A DNA stretch of 64,000 nt from Streptomyces puniciscabiei. GTDB lineage: Bacteria; Actinomycetota; Actinomycetes; Streptomycetales; Streptomycetaceae. Shown in pieces: positions 49,614 through 58,895 of this stretch (position 1 is its first letter; every line of letters begins with the position of its first letter). The position numbers were made by a program, and so were the translations under genes. The notes under the pieces are model-generated. The model was not told the DNA's origin. It worked only from the letters and a program-made list of their open reading frames with translations, and made no database searches. The stretch spans positions 2,494,501 through 2,558,500 of the forward strand of contig NZ_VFNX01000001.1 in the NCBI RefSeq assembly GCF_006715785.1. The letters are read 5' to 3'.

Positions 49614-51356
49614 TCACTCCCCGAGGAGGCGCCGCACCCGGTCCTGCCCCACCGCGAGCAGCAGCGTGGGCAGGCGGGGCCCGGTGTCCCGCCCGACGAG
49701 CAGGTGGTACAGCAGGGCGAAGAACGCGCGCTGAGCCGTCTTGATCTCGGCGGGCAGTTCCTTCGGGGTGGCGTCGGCCGGGAACCCGGCCTGCACCTTG
49801 GGCACGCCGTACACGAGGTGGGTCAGTCCGTCGAGGGACCAGTGCTCGGCGAGCCCGTCGAGCAGCAGCCGTACGGACTGCTGGGAGGCCTCGTCGAGGG
49901 ACTTCAGCAGTTCGGCGTCGGGTTCCTCGCGCACGATGGTCCGCTGGTCGGCGGGCACGTGCGTGTTGATCCAGGCCTCGGCCTTGTCGTACCGGGGCCG
50001 GGCCTCGTCCAGGGAGGCCAGCGGCTGCTCCGGGTCCAGCTCGGAGAGGATCCGCAGGGCCTGGTCCTCGTGGCCGGCGGTGATGTCGGCGACGGACGCG
50101 AGCGTGCGGTAGGGCAGCGGGCGCGGCGTCCTCGGCAGGTCACCGGCGGCCGTGCCGACCGCGCGGGTGTACGCGGCCACGTCGGCCGGCAGCGCGGAGC
50201 CGTCGGCGACCTTGGCGGCGAGCTTGTCCCACTCGTCGTAGAGCCGCTGGATCTCCTGGTCGAAGGCGATCTTGAAGGACTGGTTGGGCCGGCGGCGGGC
50301 GTAGAGCCAGCGCAGGAGCTGCGGCTCCATGATCTTCAGGGCGTCGGCCGGGGTCGGGACCCCACCACGCGACGACGACATCTTCGCCATGCCGCTGATG
50401 CCGACGAAGGCGTACATGGGACCGATGGGCTGCTTGCCGCCGAAGATCCCGACGATCTGGCCGCCGACCTGGAAGCTGGACCCGGGCGAGGAGTGGTCCA
50501 CGCCGCTCGGCTCGAAGACGACGCCCTCGTACGCCCAGCGCATCGGCCAGTCGACCTTCCAGACCAGCTTGCCGCGGTTGAACTCGCTGAGCCGCACCGT
50601 CTCGGCGAAGCCGCACGCGGTGCAGGTGTAGGCGAGCTCGGTGGAGTCGTCGTCGTACGACGTGACGGTCGTCAGGTCCTTCTCGCAGCCGCCGCAGTAC
50701 GGCTTGTACGGGAAGTACCCGGCGGAGCCGGAGCTGCCGTCGTCCTCGGACGCCGCGCCGGAGCCCTCCTCGGCCTCCAGCTCGGCCTCGTCGACGGCCT
50801 TCTGCTGCTGCTTCTTCGGAGCCTTCTTCGTGCGGTACTGGGCGAGGATCGCGTCGATGTCGCCGCGGTGCTTCATGGCGTGCAGGATCTGCTCGCGGTA
50901 GACGCCGGAGGTGTACTGCGCGGTCTGGCTGATGCCGTCGAACTCCACGCCCAGCTCGGCGAGCGAGGCGATCATCGCGGCCTTGAAGTGCTCGGCCCAG
51001 TTCGGGTACGACGATCCCCGCGGAGCCGGCACCGAGGTCAGCGGCTTGCCGATGTGCTCGGCCCAGGCCTCCTCGTCGACGCCGTCGATGCCCTTGGGCA
51101 CCTTGCGGTACCGGTCGTAGTCGTCCCAGGAGATCAGGTGCCGGACCTGGTGACCGCGGCGGCGGATCTCGTCGGCGACGAGGTGCGGGGTCATGACCTC
51201 GCGCAGGTTGCCCAGGTGGATCGGGCCCGACGGGGAGAGTCCGGACGCGACGACGACCGGTTTGCCCGGGGCCCGGCGCTCCGACTCCTCGATGACCTCA
51301 TCCGCGAAACGGGAGACCCAGTCGGTGGTCTCGGTGCTCTGAGCCACGATCGGCAC
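49614..51356 (-). CDS. lysS: Class I lysyl-tRNA synthetase
   Basis: This is a 580-residue class I LysRS, the type common in archaea, spirochaetes and Streptomyces. The HIGH-like motif PSGPIHLGN is at 42-50, and the KMSKS equivalent is KMSSSRGG. A Cys4 zinc ribbon lies mid-protein (YCGGCEKDL ... YTCTACGF), preceded by a Glu/Ser-rich insertion. The GTG at 51356 (VPIVAQSTETTDW) matches the usual N-terminus; GTG 51347 is possible. It is divergent from argS, so both synthetases may share a control region (51357-51505). Confidence 0.93.
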   Translation of the reverse strand: MPIVAQSTETTDWVSRFADEVIEESERRAPGKPVVVASGLSPSGPIHLGNLREVMTPHLVADEIRRRGHQVRHLISWDDYDRYRKVPKGIDGVDEEAWAEHIGKPLTSVPAPRGSSYPNWAEHFKAAMIASLAELGVEFDGISQTAQYTSGVYREQILHAMKHRGDIDAILAQYRTKKAPKKQQQKAVDEAELEAEEGSGAASEDDGSSGSAGYFPYKPYCGGCEKDLTTVTSYDDDSTELAYTCTACGFAETVRLSEFNRGKLVWKVDWPMRWAYEGVVFEPSGVDHSSPGSSFQVGGQIVGIFGGKQPIGPMYAFVGISGMAKMSSSRGGVPTPADALKIMEPQLLRWLYARRRPNQSFKIAFDQEIQRLYDEWDKLAAKVADGSALPADVAAYTRAVGTAAGDLPRTPRPLPYRTLASVADITAGHEDQALRILSELDPEQPLASLDEARPRYDKAEAWINTHVPADQRTIVREEPDAELLKSLDEASQQSVRLLLDGLAEHWSLDGLTHLVYGVPKVQAGFPADATPKELPAEIKTAQRAFFALLYHLLVGRDTGPRLPTLLLAVGQDRVRRLLGE

Positions 51357-51505
51357 GTCCTTCTTTCTGAACGGGGATGGCACTCCATCTGATCGGGGTG
51401 ACACCCCATTCTCACAGACCGGGATGCGACGGCGAAAACGGCTTTACCCGCCATGGGATACTGGCTGGGACTATCCATCCCACGAGGAGAACGGCACCCA
51501 TTCCT

Positions 51506-53272
51506 ATGGCCTCGGTCACGTCCCTCAGCGATTCCGTCCAGCAGCACCTCGCGTCCGCCCTCTCGGCCACCCTGCCCGAGGCCGCCGGCGCGGACCCGCT
51601 GCTGCGACGAAGCGACCGGGCCGACTTCCAGGCCAACGGGATCCTGGCCCTCGCCAAGAAGGCCAAGGCGAACCCGAGGGAGCTGGCGACGCAGGTCGTC
51701 TCGCACGTGGCGACGGGTGACGAGCTGATCAGGGACGTGGAGGTCTCCGGCCCCGGCTTCCTGAACATCACGATCGCGGACCGGGCGATCACCCGGAACC
51801 TGGCCGCGCGGTACGCGGACGAGACGGGCCGCCTCGGCGTTCCGACCGCCGCGCAGCCGGGCACGACGGTGATCGACTACGCGCAGCCGAACGTGGCGAA
51901 GGAGATGCACGTCGGTCACCTGCGGTCGGCGGTGATCGGCGACTCGGTGGTCCAGCTGCTGGAGTTCACGGGTGAGAATGTGGTCCGGCGCCACCACATC
52001 GGCGACTGGGGCACCCAGTTCGGCATGCTGATCCAGTACCTGGACGAGCACCCGCACGAGCTGGACCACAAGGAGGCCCAGGTCACGGGTGAGGAGGCGA
52101 TGTCGAACCTCGACCGCCTCTACAAGGCGGCGCGGAAGCTCTTCGACTCCGACGAGGAGTTCAAGACGCGGGCCCGGCGCCGGGTCGTCGACCTCCAGGC
52201 GGGCGACGCGCACACGCTGGCCATGTGGCAGAAGTTCGTGGACGAGTCGAAGATCTACTTCTTCTCCGTCTTCGAGAAGCTGGACATGGAGATCCGGGAC
52301 GCGGACATCGTCGGCGAGTCCGGCTACAACGACATGCTCGCCGAGACCTGCCGGCTCCTGGAGGAGTCGGGGGTGGCGGTCCGCTCCGAGGGCGCCCTGT
52401 GCGTCTTCTTCGACGACATCAAGGGCCCGGACGGCAACCCGGTCCCGCTGATCGTGCAGAAGTCGGACGGCGGCTACGGCTACGCGGCCACCGACCTCTC
52501 CGCGATCCGCGACCGGGTGTTCAACCTGAAGGCGAACACCCTCCTGTACGTGGTGGACGCGCGCCAGGCCCTGCACTTCAAGATGGTCTTCGAGACGGCA
52601 CGCCGGGCCGGCTGGCTGAACGAGGACGTCACCGCCCTCCAGCTGGCCTTCGGCACGGTGCTGGGCAAGGACGGCAAGCCGTTCAAGACGCGTGAGGGCG
52701 AGACGGTCCGCCTGGTGGACCTCCTCGACGAGGCGATCGAGCGCGCCTCGGCCGTCGTACGGGAGAAGGCCCAGGACCTGTCCGAGGAGGAGATCGCCGA
52801 GCGGGGTGCCCAGGTGGGCATCGGCGCGGTGAAGTACGCGGACCTGTCGACGTCGGCGAACCGGGACTACAAGTTCGACCTGGACCAGATGGTGTCCCTG
52901 AACGGCGACACGTCCGTCTACCTGCAGTACGCGTACGCCCGTATCCAGTCCATCCTCCGCAAGGCCGGCGAGACCCGTCCGGCCGCGCACCCGGAGCTGG
53001 CCCTGGCGGAGGCGGAGCGCGCCCTGGGCCTGCACGTGGACGCCTTCGGGGAGACGGTCGGGGAGGCGGCGGCGGAGTACGCCCCGCACAAGCTGGCGGC
53101 GTACCTCTACCAGCTGGCGTCCCTGTACACGTCCTTCTACGACAAGTGCCCGGTCCTGAAGGCCGAGACGCCGCAGCAGGTGGAGAACCGCCTCTTCCTG
53201 TGCGACGTCACGGCCCGCACCCTGCACCAGGGCATGGCCCTGCTGGGCATCCGGACGCCGGAGAAGCTCTGA
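51506..53272 (+). CDS. argS: Arginyl-tRNA synthetase
   Basis: This is a 588-residue class I enzyme charging tRNA-Arg. The N-terminal tRNA-binding domain spans about residues 1-115; HIGH is HVGH at 135-138 ([22 protein letters not shown]). The region [15 protein letters not shown] precedes the catalytic loop. As in most ArgRS proteins there is no canonical KMSKS ([15 protein letters not shown] takes that place). The C-terminal anticodon-binding DALR domain ends [20 protein letters not shown] stands unusually far (about 18 nt) from the ATG. Confidence 0.95.
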   Translation: MASVTSLSDSVQQHLASALSATLPEAAGADPLLRRSDRADFQANGILALAKKAKANPRELATQVVSHVATGDELIRDVEVSGPGFLNITIADRAITRNLAARYADETGRLGVPTAAQPGTTVIDYAQPNVAKEMHVGHLRSAVIGDSVVQLLEFTGENVVRRHHIGDWGTQFGMLIQYLDEHPHELDHKEAQVTGEEAMSNLDRLYKAARKLFDSDEEFKTRARRRVVDLQAGDAHTLAMWQKFVDESKIYFFSVFEKLDMEIRDADIVGESGYNDMLAETCRLLEESGVAVRSEGALCVFFDDIKGPDGNPVPLIVQKSDGGYGYAATDLSAIRDRVFNLKANTLLYVVDARQALHFKMVFETARRAGWLNEDVTALQLAFGTVLGKDGKPFKTREGETVRLVDLLDEAIERASAVVREKAQDLSEEEIAERGAQVGIGAVKYADLSTSANRDYKFDLDQMVSLNGDTSVYLQYAYARIQSILRKAGETRPAAHPELALAEAERALGLHVDAFGETVGEAAAEYAPHKLAAYLYQLASLYTSFYDKCPVLKAETPQQVENRLFLCDVTARTLHQGMALLGIRTPEKL

Positions 53273-53296
53273 CGACGGCCCTTCGGGTCTGCCCTT

Positions 53297-53331
53297 AGAG
53301 TCTGTGGAGCCGTCCAGTCTCCACAGACTCT
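53297..53331. repeat. Perfect 13-bp inverted repeat between argS and the deaminase island
   Basis: AGAGTCTGTGGAG and CTCCACAGACTCT flank a 9-nt loop, starting 25 nt after argS. The right arm ends next to the ribosome binding site of the next gene (start 53349). There is no T-run. It could terminate argS, act as an operator, or hide the ribosome binding site in the mRNA. Confidence 0.8.
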
Positions 53332-53348
53332 CGAGGGAGCCGAACCCG

Positions 53349-54227
53349 ATGTCCGATCGAGTCCCCGATCCGACCACGTCCCACTTCGGCCGGGACGGAA
53401 TGCGCCGGTTCACGGTGCCGGCCTCCTACGGCGTCCAGCTGCCCGACGCGACCCGTGAGGTGCTGGCGGACACGGGGGTGCCGCTGCACGTGCAGCCGTA
53501 CTTCACGGCCGCGAGTGACACCGACGACCCGACCCTGGGGATCACCGCCGGCCACCAGGGCCTGCCGGCACCCGCCGACGGCCGGGAGAACTGGCTGCGG
53601 CTCGGCAGCGACCCGCTGGCGCACCTGTGCGTGCGTCCGGACGGGGCGGTGCAGGCGGTGTTCCTGGGGCTCGACGAGCCCGACATGTTCGTCAGCTCCG
53701 GCGTCCCGGCGTTCAACGCCTCCCTGACGGCCCTGGACCGCCGCATGCCGGTGATCGCCGCCTCGACCAGCCTCCCGGTGGCGGCGGCCGCGTTCCGCGA
53801 ACTCGACGCCGAGCTGCGGCAGATCGACGCCGCCGCGTTCCAGGACCGCGAGAGCTGGTGGCCGAGGGTCCTGGACGACGTACGGCACACGCTGAACTTC
53901 CCGTTCTCCTCCGCCTTCGAGTACGTCGACGCGACGGGCGCCAAGCAGATCGTCACCGACGCCACCGGCCCGGGCCGCCCGCACCCCGAGGAACTGGTCT
54001 GGCGGCGCCTGCACGCGCAAGGGGTGGCCCCGGAGCAGGTCCGCCGCGTCTACTGCGAGCTGGAGCCGTGCATGATGCCGGGCCACTACTGCGCGGTCTG
54101 GCTGCAAGCGACCTTTCCGCACGCGGAGTTCACGCACAGCTTCGACTACGGCGACACGGCGGACTCCCGCGAGGACGGCCTCAAGGGGTTGATCACGCAC
54201 GCGGCGCAGCAGGCGGGCAACCGGTGA
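53349..54227 (+). CDS. SUKH-4-like domain fused to a nucleic acid/nucleotide deaminase domain
   Basis: This is a 292-residue protein in two parts. Residues about 20-180 resemble the SUKH-4 immunity fold (FTVPASYGVQLPDATREVL, LRLGSDPLAHLCVRPDG, VFLGLDEPDMFVSSGV). Residues about 187-285 are a deaminase-fold domain with His212-x-Glu214 (HPEE) and Cys241/Cys248 (PCMMPGHYC), a PC-x6-C pattern seen in toxin-type deaminases. The zinc and catalytic residues appear intact. It has no secretion signal. It is coupled by GTGA to an NTPase gene. It may be a deaminase effector held in check by its own domain. Confidence 0.75.
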   Translation: MSDRVPDPTTSHFGRDGMRRFTVPASYGVQLPDATREVLADTGVPLHVQPYFTAASDTDDPTLGITAGHQGLPAPADGRENWLRLGSDPLAHLCVRPDGAVQAVFLGLDEPDMFVSSGVPAFNASLTALDRRMPVIAASTSLPVAAAAFRELDAELRQIDAAAFQDRESWWPRVLDDVRHTLNFPFSSAFEYVDATGAKQIVTDATGPGRPHPEELVWRRLHAQGVAPEQVRRVYCELEPCMMPGHYCAVWLQATFPHAEFTHSFDYGDTADSREDGLKGLITHAAQQAGNR

Positions 54228-55897
54228 CCGGGCTGAAGTGGTCCCGCCCGGCGGCGGGCCGCGAACCGGCCGCCGCCGCACTGCTGTCCTGGCTGGCCGA
54301 TCCGGACGCCCCTCGCCTGTGTGTGGTCACCGGGAGCGCGGGGTGCGGCAAGTCGACGTTGCTGGCGTGGCTGATCGGGCACGGGACGCGGCAGGGGACC
54401 CGACCGGATCGCCGGGTGCACGGGTTCGTCCCCCTGTCCGGCCTGACCGCCCTGACCGCCGCCTGGACCCTGGCCGAGCAGCTGCACATGGCGGCCCGCA
54501 CCCCGGGCGAGCTGGTCGAGGCCCTGGCCGCCGACGAGCGCCGTACGGTGCTCGTGCTGCCGGAGCTGCATGAGGCGGAGGATGCGGGGGCGGTCGCCGA
54601 ACTGGTGCTCGCGCTGGTCGAGTTGCCACACGTCCGCCTGCTCGTGGAGGTCCGCAGCGGCAGCGTGGAGGCCGGAGTTCTCACGGCCGCTCCCTCGGCA
54701 GTGATGGACCTCGACCAGGCGCAGTGGGCGGATCCGGAGCGGTATGCGGCATGGGCGGCCACCCAGCCGGCCGACCGCCGGACGCCGGTCGAAAACCCCC
54801 CGGGGACGGTCGACTTGAACGACCCCGTGGCGGTCTGCGCCGCGGACCCGTGGCAGGTGTCCGTCGGCTACGAACGCTCCGCCGACGCTCACGGGGGCCT
54901 GCGGGCGGCGTGGCTGCGGGCGGGGGCGTCGCTGACCCGGGAGCAGACACCGGCGGACCGCGCCGTCGTTCTTCTGTCGGCCCTGGGCGACGACGCCGAC
55001 CCGAGGCTGCCCCAGGCACTGGCGGGGCAGGCCGAGGGTGCCGCATGGCGAGTGGTCTGGCGCCGGGTGCGCGGCGATGTCCGTCCGCCGTGGCCGGGAC
55101 CGGCGCGTGCGCTGTCGTCGGGGCGCGGGCACCTCGCCGGGAAGCTGGTCGTGGCCGATCACCAGGGCACGGTCCGGCTGGTGGACGAGGCGCAGGCGGC
55201 TCCGGTCGGCCGACTGCCGGAGCCGGTGGCAGGGGTACGCGCGGTGGCCGCCGTACCCGAGGGTGACGTCCTGGTCCTGGACGCGGAGGGCCGGCTGCAC
55301 ACAAGGCGCAGTCCGGCGGCGCCCAGGGCGACGGGCCTGGCGGCGCTGCTGGAGGACAGGCCGACACCTCTGGAACGGCTGGTGGAGGCGGCGCGGTCCC
55401 AAGTGGGCGGCCCACCGGTGGCGTTGGCGTACGTGGAGGGGCTGCTGGCGGTGGGCGACACGGCAGGCCTGGCACACGTGTTCTCGGAGACCGACGGTGA
55501 GCCGCGGCCGCTGACGGCACGCCTGCACGAGGGCGAGGTAGCGGCTGTGGCAGCCCTGCGCCTTGAGGTGTCCGACGACGCGCCAGGCATCCCCCTGATC
55601 TACAGCGGCGGTTACGACGGCACGGTACGGGCGTGGAGCCCTGGCGCGGAGCCGCTGGCATCCCCTGTCCGGTCGCGGCCATGCCCGGTGACGGCGCTGG
55701 CGGCGGCGTCCACGGATACCGGCCCGGTGCTGGCAGTCGCCTGGGCGGACGGCCTGGTGGAACACGAGGCTTTGGACGAGGGCGGCCAGGTCCGCCCCTT
55801 CTGGTCCGGCGCCCCGGTGCACTCGCTGGCGCTGAGCAAGGCCGGACATCTACTGATCGGCACGGACGAGACACTGGCCTGCCTGAGACCTGCCTGA
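54224..55897 (+). CDS. P-loop NTPase with WD40-like C-terminal repeats
   Basis: This is a 557-residue protein. The Walker A loop GSAGCGKST is at 37-45; a Walker B-like RRTVLVLPELHEAED follows near residues 104-118. Residues about 290-555 form degenerate beta-propeller-like repeats (GKLVVADHQGTVRLVDE; PLIYSGGYDGTVRAWSPG). This resembles STAND-like ATPases that couple ligand sensing to a partner effector, but the helical middle region is short. GTG 54224 overlaps the deaminase stop. The overall role is inferred from coupling to a deaminase. Confidence 0.75.
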   Translation: MTGLKWSRPAAGREPAAAALLSWLADPDAPRLCVVTGSAGCGKSTLLAWLIGHGTRQGTRPDRRVHGFVPLSGLTALTAAWTLAEQLHMAARTPGELVEALAADERRTVLVLPELHEAEDAGAVAELVLALVELPHVRLLVEVRSGSVEAGVLTAAPSAVMDLDQAQWADPERYAAWAATQPADRRTPVENPPGTVDLNDPVAVCAADPWQVSVGYERSADAHGGLRAAWLRAGASLTREQTPADRAVVLLSALGDDADPRLPQALAGQAEGAAWRVVWRRVRGDVRPPWPGPARALSSGRGHLAGKLVVADHQGTVRLVDEAQAAPVGRLPEPVAGVRAVAAVPEGDVLVLDAEGRLHTRRSPAAPRATGLAALLEDRPTPLERLVEAARSQVGGPPVALAYVEGLLAVGDTAGLAHVFSETDGEPRPLTARLHEGEVAAVAALRLEVSDDAPGIPLIYSGGYDGTVRAWSPGAEPLASPVRSRPCPVTALAAASTDTGPVLAVAWADGLVEHEALDEGGQVRPFWSGAPVHSLALSKAGHLLIGTDETLACLRPA

Positions 55898-56148
55898 GAC
55901 CTGCCCGCTGGGGCCGGCCGAATGCGAGCGGTCCGCCGACAGCCTTGCGCCGGCCCACTGGGGGTGCCGCCTTCACCTCCTCTCTCACGTCCTGGGCCGG
56001 GATCCGCTCGCCTCTCCTGCCCTCTCGCGGCCGTGCCAGGTCACAGTCCTGCCATAGAGGGCGGCGTCGCCTTGCCTTCCAACTCCTCCTACCCGTTACG
56101 GTTTTTAGGCTCATATGACGATCGGAGGACGAGGGGGCGTCACGGGGG

Positions 56149-57828
56149 ATGGGCTACACGATTCCGGGGTGGCTGGACCAGGTCCTGGACTACATCGGCA
56201 TCCACTTCCCGAACGTCGACGAGGACGACTACCGCGACATGGCGCACGCCATGCGGGAGTTCGCCGACAAGTTCGAGGGTCACAGCGCGGACGCGCACAA
56301 GGCGGTCGAGCAGATCCTGGCCTCCTCGCACGGCTGGGCCGTCCACTCGATGCAGACCCACTGGAACCAGGTCAAGGCCGGCCACCTGGACAAGATCCCG
56401 GAGCTGGCCCGCCTGTTCGCCGACGCCCTGGACGTGGTCGCGGACATCGTCTTCGGCATGAAGACCAAGGCCGAGGCCGAACTCGCCGTCATGGCAGGCT
56501 CGGTGGGCCTCTCGATCGGCGCCGCCTTCATCACCGGAGGCCTCTCCGCCGTGCTGGGCGCGGCGGAGATCACGGCCATGCGCCAGCTGGTGAAACGCAT
56601 CATCGACGAGGCTGTCGACCAGATCGTGAACGAACTGACCGCCAAGGTCACCGAGCCGGTCAACGCCAAGCTGGAGGCGATGATCGAGGACGCGGTGCTG
56701 AACCTGGCGGAGGACGCGTTCACCCTGCCGCCTGCTCCCAACGGCGGTGCGGGCGCCGGCGGCACCGGTGGTGGCGGGCACGGCCACGGACACGGCGGTA
56801 TGAAGCTGGCCTCGGCGGGAGCCGGAACCGGTGGCATGGAGTTGGCCTCCGCGTCCGGCGGTTCCGGCTCGGGCGGCGACCTCCACATCGACCACGAGGA
56901 GTTCGAGAACGGCGCCAGCAAGCTCTCCTTCCACGGCAGCGAACTCCACGCGAACAGCGCCGCCCCCCTCGGCCGCGCCAAGGGCCTGTTCGGCCGCACC
57001 AGGGGCAAGGACCCCTTCACCCAGGCCTTCGACTCGATGATCCATGGGGCACTGCACGGCTGCGAGAAGGCGCTCGTCAAGGTCGGAAAGCACCTCACGG
57101 AGACGGTCCCGGACCGGGCCAAGGCGGTCTCGCGTCTCCACAAGGGCAATGACATCGAGATCGGACAGCGGCTCAAGGGGATCGAGACACACAAGGGCCG
57201 GGACGAGCACGGCAACCCCAGGATGTACATCCTGAACGCGGACGGCTCAGTGGACCGCCTGTTACCGGACGGCACGATTCCTGCCAAGGGAACCCACGGG
57301 CACGATCGCGAGGACCGGCTGAACCTTGCGAACATCGCTCCGAACGGCCAGGTCTGGCGTCCCAAGACGCAGTCGGAGCGAGAGAAGTGGCAGACGCCTT
57401 CGGGCCACGAGTGGAAAGTGGTCTCGCGGAAGGTCGACCCCGCTTCCAGCGACCTGGCCCAGGCGACGCAACTGGCTCGTAAGGCGCACGACTACTACCA
57501 GGGAAGGAACTACGCGGCCGGCCGGTACATCGACCCCCAGAGCGGCCGGGAAATGATCCTCATCACGCGCAGTGGCGGGGGTTTTCACTCCGAACGCTCT
57601 CTTGGACACCCCCTCCTCCACACGGGGAATGCAAACGGACTTCGGGAGGTGTTCACAGAGAGAGCACCTTGTCAGAAGAGTCCTCGTTGTGAGCGATGGC
57701 TCAACGCGTTCTTCCCCCACACGAAAGTCACGCACGCCGCGAACTATGACCAGAGCGACCCGTCGACGCAGGGCAAGGAGCACAAGACGTACCGGGAGGA
57801 CCTGGCACGGCTCCACGGCAAGAAGTGA
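56149..57828 (+). CDS. Polymorphic toxin with WXG-like N-terminus and C-terminal deaminase domain
   Basis: This is a 559-residue protein. Residues about 1-110 are helical and WXG100-like (ADAHKAVEQILASSHGWAVHSM). Residues 115-190 carry Ala/Gly-rich hydrophobic helices. A Gly/His-rich linker follows (about 200-245: GGGGHGHGHGGMKLAS). The C-terminus is a toxin-type deaminase: His480-x-Glu482 (FHSER), Cys508 and Cys514 (PCQKSPRC), then HAANYDQ. The WXG-like start suggests export by a type VII (ESX) system. It is followed after 19 nt by a SUKH-4 immunity gene. ATG 56149 sits directly after a G-rich run, so the exact start is less certain. Confidence 0.8.
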   Translation: MGYTIPGWLDQVLDYIGIHFPNVDEDDYRDMAHAMREFADKFEGHSADAHKAVEQILASSHGWAVHSMQTHWNQVKAGHLDKIPELARLFADALDVVADIVFGMKTKAEAELAVMAGSVGLSIGAAFITGGLSAVLGAAEITAMRQLVKRIIDEAVDQIVNELTAKVTEPVNAKLEAMIEDAVLNLAEDAFTLPPAPNGGAGAGGTGGGGHGHGHGGMKLASAGAGTGGMELASASGGSGSGGDLHIDHEEFENGASKLSFHGSELHANSAAPLGRAKGLFGRTRGKDPFTQAFDSMIHGALHGCEKALVKVGKHLTETVPDRAKAVSRLHKGNDIEIGQRLKGIETHKGRDEHGNPRMYILNADGSVDRLLPDGTIPAKGTHGHDREDRLNLANIAPNGQVWRPKTQSEREKWQTPSGHEWKVVSRKVDPASSDLAQATQLARKAHDYYQGRNYAAGRYIDPQSGREMILITRSGGGFHSERSLGHPLLHTGNANGLREVFTERAPCQKSPRCERWLNAFFPHTKVTHAANYDQSDPSTQGKEHKTYREDLARLHGKK

Positions 57829-57847
57829 GGCGCGATAGCGTGGCGGC

Positions 57848-58396
57848 ATGAAGTACGCAGTGAGCAGCGAAGACGTCATCCGTCTGTTCGGCCTGGACGG
57901 CGTCAACTACTACCCGCAGTACGACGGCAGTGAACTCGACGCGAAAGCAGCGGAGTTCCTTGCCGGTGTGGGTCTGCCCACCGACCGCACCTTCGCCTCA
58001 CGCGCCGAACCCGAAAGCGGCTTTCCCACGCCGAACGAACTGGGCCCGCTCTTCGGCCGTCGAGGCCAGGCGTGCCCGCCGGAGCGGCGCCATTGGCTCG
58101 TACTCGGGTACCTCGTCACAGCTTTGGTCGTCCTCGACCCTCGGACCGGAACGATCCACGTGTACCCCGAGGGTGAGAGCGACAGCCAACTGCTCCACCG
58201 CGATGTCGAGTCGTTCGTCTTCACACTGTGCGCCTTCCGGAAGCTCACTGACGCCTACACCGAGGACGAGGACCAGGTGGAGGAGTTCGCCTACGAGTTC
58301 CGGCAGGCTGTCACCACAGTGGACCCCACCCCTCTCGCCGACGAGGAAACCGAGTGGAACCGCCTCCTCGACGAAGTCCTCGAGGGGATGTGGTGA
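57848..58396 (+). CDS. SUKH-4 family immunity protein
   Basis: This is a 182-residue protein of the SUKH-4 type: MKYAVSSEDVIRLFGLDGVNYYP, LPTDRTFASRAEP, HWLVLGYLVTALVVLDPRTG, then SFVFTLCAFRKLTDAY and an acidic helix. SUKH proteins bind and neutralise nuclease and deaminase toxins. Placement 19 nt after a deaminase toxin makes it the cognate antidote. The protein is acidic and cytoplasmic. Confidence 0.85.
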   Translation: MKYAVSSEDVIRLFGLDGVNYYPQYDGSELDAKAAEFLAGVGLPTDRTFASRAEPESGFPTPNELGPLFGRRGQACPPERRHWLVLGYLVTALVVLDPRTGTIHVYPEGESDSQLLHRDVESFVFTLCAFRKLTDAYTEDEDQVEEFAYEFRQAVTTVDPTPLADEETEWNRLLDEVLEGMW

Positions 58397-58895
58397 GGGA
58401 ATTTCACCCGGACCACCGGACACTGTCACCCCGGCGACCAGCAAGGATCGGTGGAAGTCCTGGGCCTGATCGCCTCCCTGCGACACCGATTGGAAGATAA
58501 GGGTCAGGGGGCGCAGGCAATCCCCCAGGTCACGCGGTGGAGAGTTGGCCGAGGGGGTGCCCAAAACGTCCAATCGCCGCGCCTTCTGTGACTCGCGGGA
58601 CGCGACCGCGCCCCGGAACCCAGGACGCGGACGCAGCCCACCCAAGGGCCCGGCACCGCCAAGCCGCCCACTTTCCCCGGGCTGCCCGCTCGCTTCTCCC
58701 CCGTGCTGGAGCGAGGTGGGTCAAGGGTGGCCCGCAGGGCGCGGCGAAGCCGACGCGGGAGTGGAGCGCAGCGGAACGGGAGCGCCCTTGACGCAGCTCG
58801 CGGAAGCACGACGATCGCCGAGAAGCGGGCGGCCCCACGGCAACCGAGCGGCGCCGGGGGCAAAAGACAAGGGCCAAGCCCGAGGGCGGCTTCCG
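58397..58895. other. 499-bp gene-free stretch after the toxin-immunity pair
   Basis: No credible gene is present. It holds the inverted repeat at 58703-58809 and a 15-bp tRNA 5'-end-like string at 58539-58553 (with box A but no T-arm or acceptor partner). The segment 58560-58890 is GC-rich with long frames on both strands, of a kind I associate with dispersed Streptomyces intergenic sequence. Confidence 0.55.
58703..58809. repeat. Imperfect 25-bp inverted repeat element
   Basis: Left arm 58703-58727 and right arm 58785-58809 pair at 20 of 25 positions (ends GTGCT / AGCAC, inner GTCAAGGG / CCCTTGAC). They enclose 57 bp. It could be a mobile miniature element, a REP-like sequence or an RNA structure. 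Flanking target duplications were not found. Confidence 0.5.

Noticed and set aside
58539..58553. tRNA-Ser-like 5' end with a box A pattern
   Set aside because: No matching acceptor strand, anticodon arm or T-arm follows, so it is not a tRNA gene.
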